A program made the position numbers and the translations under genes. From positions 2,510,501 through 2,574,500 of the forward strand of contig CM043968.1 of the NCBI GenBank assembly GCA_014529385.2: a DNA stretch of 64,000 nucleotides, read 5' to 3'. The notes under the pieces were generated by a model. It saw only the letters and a program-made list of their open reading frames with translations, ran no database searches and was not told the DNA's origin. This DNA is from Adiantum capillus-veneris (taxonomy: Eukaryota; Streptophyta; Polypodiopsida; Polypodiales; Pteridaceae). Positions 56,381-64,000 of this stretch are shown here, in pieces. The number at the start of each line of letters is the position of its first letter. The stretch's first letter is position 1.

Positions 56381-57930
56381 TGGTGCAACCAAAGTTGGTC
56401 TATGAAGGGAAGTGCTCTATGGCAAGCTATGGGTGCTAGCATGCGCATGGCAAAGGGCTAAAGCAGGAATGAAGGCCTTGGGAGAGCATGTCATGGCTGA
56501 AGTGTATGTCTAATGCGATTTTTTATGCCAAAAAAGGCCCCAGAATGGTCCAAGTGGTACAGCAGGTAAAGGTGCCCGGAATGTTGAGTTAGTGTTCTAG
56601 AATGTGGTCTTTGAGATGCTCTATGAGCCCGTCCAAACGGCTCGTCAAAGAAGCCCGAATGTGCAAGATATGGCACCTTGAAGTGGGATGCAGTGCAGAT
56701 TCTCACCGGATCGGGTGGGTGCAAGTGGTTGGCGAGAGATAATGCGAGTTGATGTGCTTGAAGTGCTCGATTTGTGGAGCATGCCGGTCTTCTCAGATTA
56801 AGAAGCAGGCTCACAGATGGAAAGTTATGGCCAGTTGAAAGTTTTCCGGGGGTCGGGTGTGTGTAAGGTTGTCCGCGTTAAAAGATGTGCCGCCAGGTGT
56901 TTTTTTGGTCTCGACCAGGTTTGGCAAGGTAGCATGCACTACGTGGGGTCAGTTGAAATTGATGGCTTGGAAATCGAAATCATGGGCGACTAGACATGCC
57001 AAGGAGAACGTAAGGCGAGCACAAGAATTTTTTCAGCTTTTGAGCGGTTTCGATGGACGGGCTCGAGAAGGTTGGTGTGTGGCAAATTGCTTATGGTTTC
57101 GAATTAGCAAGACGGGGTTCGAGTGCATTGATGTGGTGGATATTTGGAAGTCTCGGCAAAGGGGAACACCGACTGCATGGGAACGTTATTACCAAGTTCT
57201 TATTTTATGAAAGTGTAAAGGGAGATGGTGGCTGGACTTGGAAAAAAGAAAAGGAAAGTTAACCTCAAAAGTTTAAAGAAAGAGGAGGCCAAAAGTCGCT
57301 CCCCACAGGAGGTGTCCTTTTTTTGGTAAGCTTGAGAGAAAAAGAGGAAATAAAAAGAAAAAGGAAGGAGGGCAACGACGGCGCCGTCGTTGCCTCCTTG
57401 AAAGTGAGAAAAAGGGGAGAAAAAGGAGGAAGAGTTGGGAGTTAGTTTTTTTTAGGGGTTTTTTGGTGCTCGGAGCTTGGTGTCGGAACTTGAGCGAGGC
57501 TCGTCCCTTTTTGTTTGGATGAACGCTGATGAGCGGCGACGGTCTTGTATAAACGCTTTTATGTAAGTGAAGAAGGAGTCCCCCCATATGAGCAATTGTG
57601 TCGTGCTTTCCCCTTCCCCCCTTTCTTCTCTGCTCTATTGAGAGTGTGTGCATTTGTGTGTGGCCGTGTGCCCCCCGACATAGCATCTGCAAAGAGGGAG
57701 AGAGTGTGTGTGGTCTATGGGAGACGGCGATTAGCGTCATTATGTGGGTGTGGATTGTGTGATGGCCGTGTGAGTTCATGTGCATCTCTGTGAGCACGTG
57801 TGTGTGTGCGGTTTGGTGAGAAGTGCGAGGAGAAGGTGCTCTCCAAGTGGATTGGGGTGTTGTGTGTGCCCTAGGCTATAGGAGGCAGCCGTGTTAGCGT
57901 GCTGGGTGCGTCCTCCATTCCCCCTCTCCA
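56381..57930 (+). repeat. 3' LTR of C
   Basis: About 1.55 kb, matching 37582-39516 with deletions. It ends CTCTCCA, followed by ACGT. Confidence 0.88.
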
Positions 57931-57934
57931 ACGT
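57931..57934 (+). repeat. Target-site duplication of C (right copy)
   Basis: ACGT, identical to 37578-37581. Confidence 0.65.
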
Positions 57935-58835
57935 GTTAAGGAGAGTGAAGGTAGCAAGAAGAAGCATTGGTCACCCATCCATACAACAACAAAGAAGAAA
58001 GTTGAGGATACAATTACTAAGACAAACACTAACAATGATTGGGAAGCAGATACTGATCATTATAGCAAGAGGAACTCTAAAGACAAGAAACGAGTTCATA
58101 AGTCCAAATCAGTAGTCATGATCGATCCACTAACCTAAAAATATCATTCCTAGTATTCAAGGGTGGTAAAAAGGATTACGTGGATGTTCACATACATGCC
58201 TTTGAGCAATATGTTGAACTTAAAGACATCGATGAAGATGAATGAGAAATACTTTCCCCAGACATTGAAAGAGGCCACGTGGAAATGGTACTACCATTAC
58301 CCAGCTTGCCAACTTAGGTCATATAACAAGCTCATCAAAGCCTTCAGACTCTATAGAGTATTCAGCTAATAGAGGAGATGAAGACATTCTATGTGAACTA
58401 AATAAGATCAAGCATGGGAAGCTCTCAGTCAAGAGTTATGTGGAAAAAATAAAGTAACTGACTAAGTAACTCCAAGAACCTCCATCTAAGAAGCACACGA
58501 GAGCTTGATTTTTGAATGGATTTAGAAGTAAGAAGCTCAGGAAATCGGAGGTTTCAGTGCCAACAAAGAAGTTCAATAACCCGGTTCAACGGGCTTTGAA
58601 AGTGGAACAACATGCTAAGAAAGAGAAGGGTCACAAGAAGAGACATTCCAGCAATAGCGAGTCCACCTTTGAAGAGTCAAAATCCACTTCTAGCTCCAAT
58701 TCATTTGAAAGTCAGTTTGATGACAAAGGCAAGGGGAAGAAAAAGGGATCAAGGACTAGGAAATTGGAGGAAATGTCTAACCAGATAGCTAAGATAGTTG
58801 AGACAAGAACTTCTATCATAAAATCTAATATCTAA
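57935..58835 (+). pseudogene. gag: Element H gag, C-terminal part (3' of the C insertion)
   Basis: It continues H gag: a Lys-rich segment (ESEGSKKKHWSP), then a capsid-like piece spread over three frames with stops (FKGGKKDYVDVHIHAFEQYV, KEATWKWYYHY). A Ser/Lys-rich tail at 58512-58835 contains HKKRHSSNSES. The capsid piece resembles retrotransposon gag (PF03732) in its order of aromatic and basic motifs. No RT of H follows; the sequence changes near 58850. Confidence 0.5.
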
Positions 58836-58854
58836 CCAACCCAAATGATTTTCT

Positions 58855-58879
58855 CATATTAAATTGATAATTTAATATG
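58855..58879. repeat. Perfect 11-bp inverted repeat
   Basis: CATATTAAATT, GAT, AATTTAATATG. It stands at the end of recognisable H sequence and may mark a junction. Confidence 0.75.
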
Positions 58880-60805
58880 GGAGAATAGACCAAAACAAGA
58901 GTTAGAATATAGACATGTTCTTACGGGTCTATCTTGCTACTCTCTCCTATGGTAAAGGGGTCCAAATGAGAGATGATCTGTCAAAGAGAAAGGCTAGCCA
59001 ATGGAGCTTAAAAGACCTTAGGGTTAGCTTCATCGAAGAACTCCAAAGTTTAGTGTTAAAAGTCCTTTCACCTTAGGTAAGCTAGGGCTGATCTTGAGGT
59101 GGGAACCCGCCGGCCCAAGCTTGAGGTGCTTGTCGTTCTTGCTGAATAAGGTTCTTGAGATGCTTGTCGTGCTTGTTGACTAAGATGCTTAGCATACTTG
59201 CCGACTAGGGAGCTTGAGGTGCTTGTGGGAACACTACCCAAGCTTGAGGCGCTTTGTCATTCTGGCTGACTAAGGCGCTTGAGGGTAAGGTGTTCAAAAC
59301 GTCAAATGCAATCCCTACTCAAAAGGGGGCAAGCCCTAAAGCTAGGGGGATGAGAGAGAATACACACACACACAAGGAAAGCACAAGCCTCAAGAGGCAT
59401 CAAGGACACATGTCAAGCCCCTACCCATGTTTCCCTCATGGTCTGCCTAAAGCCTATTGGTTGGCATACCAAGGGGTCCAATGAAAAATTAGTTAATTTG
59501 ATTAATTGTTTTTGCATTTATCAAGTCCTCTCTCTTAAAGGGGAAGGGGGACACTTGTCCCAAGGCTATCCTTGTTGCTTGTTATGCATTCTTCATGTGA
59601 TTGGACAGGCTTGAAGGGATCCAATAAGCTTCTTTCATGAGCTAGAAGAGGGGGTCGACCAAAGCAAGAAGGGGGACTAGCTTGGGGGGTATACTCTCCC
59701 ACACACACTCACACACACTCTCATTGTGTGAAGTGCAAAGTTCAAGAGTTTCATCTCCTTCTCCAAGCTAGTAGGGAAGTTGAGAGCCTACACCAATACA
59801 TTGGCTATGGAATGCAAATCTAACCAAGAGCCATGCTTCAATGCTTAAGCTTGCCATCTTCTCCATCTTCATTAATATGCTATTATGTATGCTAGCAAGA
59901 AGAGTGACGATAAGTGAGGAACTAATTCTTTCTCCTATGGAATGTTTCTTCTCCTCCTTCCTACCCTCATTCACCACTAGCTCTCTCCACCTTCGAGGGT
60001 GTTTGAGGCCTTGGGATAGTTAATGCATTTTGCAAATTTTATGTTATGCTCATGATGCATGAAGCTTTCCATCTTCATTGCATCATCTAGGTCACAAGGA
60101 ACACGAAGATTATATTGTACCAAGTCTCTCTTGATGGAAGAATCTATAATAAAAATGCCTATTGGAGGGGGGACTGACAAATCCACATAAATCCAGTCCT
60201 CAATTGTTGTCATGTTCTCTAAACTCTCTCTCTTGAAAAACTATTGTTCATGCCAAGTTAATTAAGTACTATGTTTATGTTGCTACCATCAATTAAGTTC
60301 ACCCTCTGTGCTCTCAAAGTAGTCACACAAAAATGTTCTCTTTAATTTTGTTAATTTCGCTATTCTCAAAGTTCATAGGCCATTTCCATATTCGTATCAT
60401 AGCATTTGGTTTCTCTTTTCTTGCTTAAGAAGAGAGGTCCTTAAGTAGCCTATTAATGGTTGATTTTGCTAATTATATTAGGGTAAGTGGAACTGGGATC
60501 TATCATTGGTTTTGTTGAGCCCACTATGTGGAATATGGTGCACACCTCGGGAGATTTGGTCTTAATAATGGAGTCTTTTTAGACTTGCCTATGGCTTTAC
60601 CATTATTGAGCCATAAGAAGTCTGAAAGGAGCTATCCCTCGGCAACTCTGCAATATTAGACCCACTCCACTACTCTCTATTAATTAGCCAATTTGAGCCG
60701 TGGCTGTAGATACTTAAGTGTTGATTTTCAAAGACTAAGAGGAGTAGCAACTAAGGTTTTGAATTTCCAAAGAATACACTAAGTAAACACATAAGTTTAA
60801 TTAAC
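58880..60805 (+). other. Leader or LTR-like region of element I
   Basis: There is no coding frame with a recognisable domain. CACAC-rich tracts occur at 59360 and 59700, and the minisatellite at 59120. It lies directly upstream of the gag of I, so it probably includes that element's LTR and leader, but no repeat partner is in the window to fix the edges. Confidence 0.4.
59120..59287. repeat. ~34-bp minisatellite
   Basis: About five degenerate copies of CTTGAGGTGCTTGTCGTTCT-like units ending TGACTAAGGTG. Starts at about 59120, 59153, 59187, 59211 and 59243. Confidence 0.75.
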
Positions 60806-62200
60806 ATGGTTGACATTAACCAAGAGAGTAGAATGAACATTGATAATTTTGATTTTTCCCATGAAGGTGCTAATGATGATGCCCCCATGTTTGTTAATTA
60901 TCTTGTTACTAGATTATAGCAAGCTATGGGTAACCTTGCTTTGCAAGCCAAAGTTACTCAAAAACATCCTGATTATGGGATTTCCCTTCCTCTCCAAGAG
61001 GAGAAAGAGCTTAGGAGGCCTCTTGATGAGACTCCCAAAAGAAGACTCTCTACCATACGAGAGGAGGAATCCAAAGCACAAGAAAGTAATGATTTCCTAG
61101 GTTCCTTTGAAGATGTGGCTCCACGAAGACGGCGGTGTAGATGGTTTCCAACTCCTCCCAAGAGAAAATGTTCAACTCACATTCCTTCTCCTTGTCACTC
61201 CGAAAGGGAAGAGAGGAAACCAAGGAAGAAAAGGGCAAGAATGAGGTCACCCTCTTCTCCTTCTTCTTCACCTTCCTCCTCTTCCAACAAAAGCTATGGC
61301 TTTTCTCCTAGAAAATACAATAGGGGAGGACTTCACAAATCATACCCTGCATGGCAAAGGTCACAAAAGCTCAAGAAGTTCAAAGAGGGAGGAAAGAGTA
61401 TCTCTTTTCTCACCTATGATGGCACCTTTGTTGCTACCGACAAAGTATTGGCCTTCATCCAACAATTTGATGTGTCCTTTGGAGACGAGGGCTTCATGGA
61501 GTCCTCCAAGCTACACCATGTAGCTATGCACTTCCAAAAATCGGCTCGTCAATGGTGGGCTAGCCTTCATGGAAATGGTGATTCCCCAAAGACATGGAAA
61601 ACTCTACGAGTTTCCATCATGAAGCAATTCCTTGCAAGCGATGCAAAGGACAAAGTGCTTACCGAATGGTGCAATTTGAATCTTTTCATGAGTCTTTTCA
61701 CAAATATGTAGACAAGTTTTGGGATTTACATCTCAAGGCTACTGTCTTTCAAAAGATAAACTTTGTCGAGAAAAAGCAACAATTTTGTGCGGGATTACCT
61801 GAAGAGATGGTCGAGTACGTCAACTCTCAATGGTCTGGTTCTATCAACGAATTAATCCACCACACCATGGTTGCTTCACATATCAATTTCCAACAAGGGG
61901 CTAGATGGAATGTCAAGCCCATGGAAAACAAAGACAAGAGTGATGCAAAGGGGAAAACCATGCCCAAAATTCTTCTCAAGGCAATTCCACCACCAACAAC
62001 AACAACAATTGGTCCAAGGATAAGGGAGTTTACAAAGGTAAAAACAAACTCTCTCCTGAAGAGCTTGAAGATATTCGCAAGGACCATAAATGTTTTAAGT
62101 GTGGGGAGCAGTGACATGGCTATCGTTCTTGCCCCAAGAGAAATGCTCGCAATGAGACTCCTAGAGCTTCGACCATCGAAGCTCCAAAAGAGGATACTCA
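60806..62200 (+). pseudogene. gag: Element I gag
   Basis: The ATG at 60806 is followed by an in-frame TAG at 60917; a second ATG at 60926 continues the frame. An Arg/Ser-rich stretch leads to the capsid (LHHVAMHFQKSARQWWASLH, KTWKTLRVSIMKQFL). A frameshift near 61680 moves to a frame with FCAGLPEEMVEYV. The zinc knuckle near 62090 (CFKCGEQ, stop, HGYRSC) contains a TGA inside the CCHC motif. The copy is inactive. Confidence 0.78.
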
Positions 62201-62209
62201 TTGCAAAGG

Positions 62210-62621
62210 ATCACCTCTCTTCTATGCTTGGGGAAAGGTAAGGGAGCATGATGCCTTCATCTCGTTTGACCCTGGCTCTACTCACAACTTCATATCAACG
62301 GAGTTGGCCACCAAGTTGGCCATTCAAGATTCCGAGATGGGAGATACTGTAATGGCCAACACCACTTTCAAGGCACAACAAGCCTCCGTTACTCCCTTGA
62401 TTGGGAAGTTAAGGCTTCATGTCCAAATCTATGTCGACAAAGAAGACTTTATCATCTCTCCTCTCCAAAACGAGGATGCTATCCTAGGGGTACTATGGTT
62501 CAACCACAAGGCTGCCAACATGAAGTTCCGTGAAAGGAGAATCTACTTTACCTACAGGGAAAAGAGCATGTATATAGATGCTAGTGAGTCTGGTCGTACT
62601 ATACCACTTGTAAATCAATGA
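62210..62621 (+). pseudogene. pol: Element I protease
   Basis: FDPGSTHNFIST is a retropepsin start, with Pro in place of Ser/Thr after the Asp. EDAILGVLWF and MKFRERRIYFTY are the flap and tail of the domain, as in many plant gypsy elements. The frame ends at 62621. Confidence 0.72.
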
Positions 62622-63399
62622 AGAGCTCAATCTTTGCATACATGATTTTTCTCAAAGGACCCCTAAAAGATTCTAATGTTTCATCAAATGTAAATGGTAG
62701 GAATCAAGAAGAGTTAGACTTGTCTAATTTTCTAAAAGGATTCCACGATGTGCTCATTGATGATATCCCTATGGACTTCCCTCCAAAACAAGGGGATGAT
62801 GATGATCGAATTGAACTCCTACCAGGAAGCTCACCGCCTAACAAGCCTCCTTATCTAGTTTCCCAAGCTCAACAAAAGGAGATCGTGAGGCAAGTACAAG
62901 AATTTGTTGACAAAGGGATGGTGATGCCTAGCTCCTCTCCTTTTTGTTCTCCAGTCCCTCCTTTTAGTGCAAAACAAAGATGGTACATATTGTATGTGTG
63001 TGGACTATCGAGCACTAAACCATATCACTAGAAAAAAAAATATCATGTGCCTCGGGTAGAAGGTCTGTTTGATAAGCTACAAGGCTCTACCTACTTTAGT
63101 AGGATTGACCTTAAAAGTGGCTATCCTCAAATAAGGATAGTGGATGAAGATATCATAAAGATCACGTTTTGTACAATGTTTAGTCTTTATGAATATCTAG
63201 TCATGCCTTTTGGCTTGACTAATGCACCAGCCATGTTTAATCATCTAATGGAGAAAATATTTAGACCCTATCGCAAATTCACTGGAGTGTTCTTTGATGA
63301 TATCATCATCTACTCTAAGTCCTTGGAGGAACATAGGAAACATCTCCAACTGATGTTTCAAGCATTGAGGGAGAACAAGCTTTTTCAAGGGACAGTGAA
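62618..63399 (+). pseudogene. pol: Element I reverse transcriptase, N-terminal half
   Basis: The linker reads NVNGRNQEELDL. RT starts with EIVRQVQEFVDKGMVMPSSS and, after a frameshift near 62960-63040, runs through RIDLKSGYPQIRI, MPFGLTNAPAMFNHLM and the catalytic FFDDIIIYS. It is cut off at about 63390 in the palm, where sequence from the protease region starts again. The missing connection, RNase H and integrase are not in the window. Confidence 0.85.
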
Positions 63400-63999
63400 C
63401 CTCCGTTACTTTCTTGATTGGGAATTTGAGGCTCCATGTCCAAAGCTATGTCAACAAAGGAGACTTTTTCATCTCTCCTCTCCTACATGAGGATGCTATC
63501 CTAGGGGCACCATGGTTCAGTCGCATGGCTGCCAACATGAAGTTCCCTAAAAGGAGAATCTACTTCACCTCTACAGGGGAAGAACATGTATATAGATGCT
63601 AGTGAGTTTGGTCATACTGTACCACTTGTAAATCCTCCCGCTTTTGATAAATCAATGAAGAGCTCAATTTCTGTATACATGATTTATGTCAAAGAGTCCC
63701 TAAAATATCCTAATGTTTCCTCAAATGTAAATGGTAGGAATCAAGAAGAGTTAGACTTGTCTAATTTTCTAAAAGGATTCCAAGATGTTTTCATCGATGA
63801 TATTCCTATGGACTTACCTCCAAAATGAGGGAATGATGACCATCGAATTGAGCTCCTACCAGGACGCTCACCACCTAACAAGCCTCCTTATCAAGTTTCT
63901 TGCTCAACAAGAGGAGATCATGAGGCAAGTACAAGAATTGGTTGAAAAAGGCATGGTGAACCTCTCCCTTTTGTTCTCCAGTGATTTTAGTGCAAAAGA
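63400..63999 (+). repeat. Second copy of the protease-to-RT segment of I
   Basis: It matches 62383 onward at an offset of 1017 bp, with about 10% differences and small indels: CCTCCGTTACT, GAGGATGCTATCCTAGGGGC and GCTGCCAACATGAAGTTCC recur in order. Its frames (63414-63602, 63586-63828) are broken. The second copy runs past the window end. Confidence 0.82.
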
Positions 64000-64000
64000 A

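Larger units (their letters stand above)
37582..57930 (+). mobile_element. Ty3/gypsy Tat-like retrotransposon C, split by element B
   Basis: LTRs 37582-39516 and 56381-57930 begin TGGTGCAACC and end CTCTCCA, flanked by ACGT. The interior order is gag, protease, RT, RNase H, a second archaeal-type RNase H, integrase; the extra RNase H is the mark of the Tat lineage. Element B (40224-51758) interrupts gag. Removing B leaves a coherent but frameshifted element of about 8.8 kb. Solo LTR D belongs to the same family. The 3' LTR is shorter than the 5' by about 0.4 kb, chiefly from deletions in its right half (for example around 57470 and 57800). Confidence 0.88.

Overview
This is a land-plant nuclear window made almost wholly of transposable elements. 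I found no ordinary host gene, tRNA or rRNA. The evidence for a plant is plant-type Ty1/copia and Tat-type Ty3/gypsy elements, an En/Spm (CACTA) TNP2 transposase, Helitron-like ends and long GA microsatellites. The species cannot be named. One gypsy element (A) resembles a lineage I associate with fungi and seedless plants, so a fern or other non-angiosperm is a low-confidence guess.

Left block (1-21.75 kb). Gypsy element A (1-9640; its 5' LTR is cut by the window edge) sits in an LTR fragment of the B family (9641-9993). That fragment lies in a minus-strand CACTA element whose decayed TNP2 gene is at 9994-10905 and whose 5' end is probably at 21752. TNP2 is also split by solo LTR D (10910-18717, TSD ACGC), which is split in turn by a minus-strand copia element E (12786-18389, TSD CCCCC). 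The CACTA segment at 18.8-21 kb carries tandem repeats rich in CCTAA and an array of four hairpin-forming units.

Middle block (21.75-36.8 kb). This is low-complexity, microsatellite-rich DNA with Helitron-like 5' ends (21919, 23116, 23653) and a Helitron-like 3' end (35802). It holds a duplicated 0.45-kb segment and two long foldback hairpins (32621-32760, 32951-33097). Copia element F (26308-31494) lies within it, with a full-length open polyprotein, two 279-bp LTRs that look identical and a perfect TSD (GGAGT); it is the youngest insertion in the window.

Right block (36.8-64 kb). A decayed retroelement H (about 36768-58835) contains the Tat-like gypsy element C (37582-57930, TSD ACGT). C is split inside gag by element B (40224-51758, minus strand, TSD ACCGT). 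B has LTRs, PBS, PPT, gag and protease but no recognisable reverse transcriptase, RNase H or integrase. Its 3-kb leader carries nine copies of a 22-bp palindrome. The window ends in gypsy element I (leader from about 58.9 kb, coding from 60806), in which a protease-to-RT segment occurs twice.

The most unusual points are the palindrome-studded pol-less element B, a pair of related small ORFs in the LTRs of A that diverge mostly synonymously, the hairpin array inside the CACTA element, and the intact copia element F.
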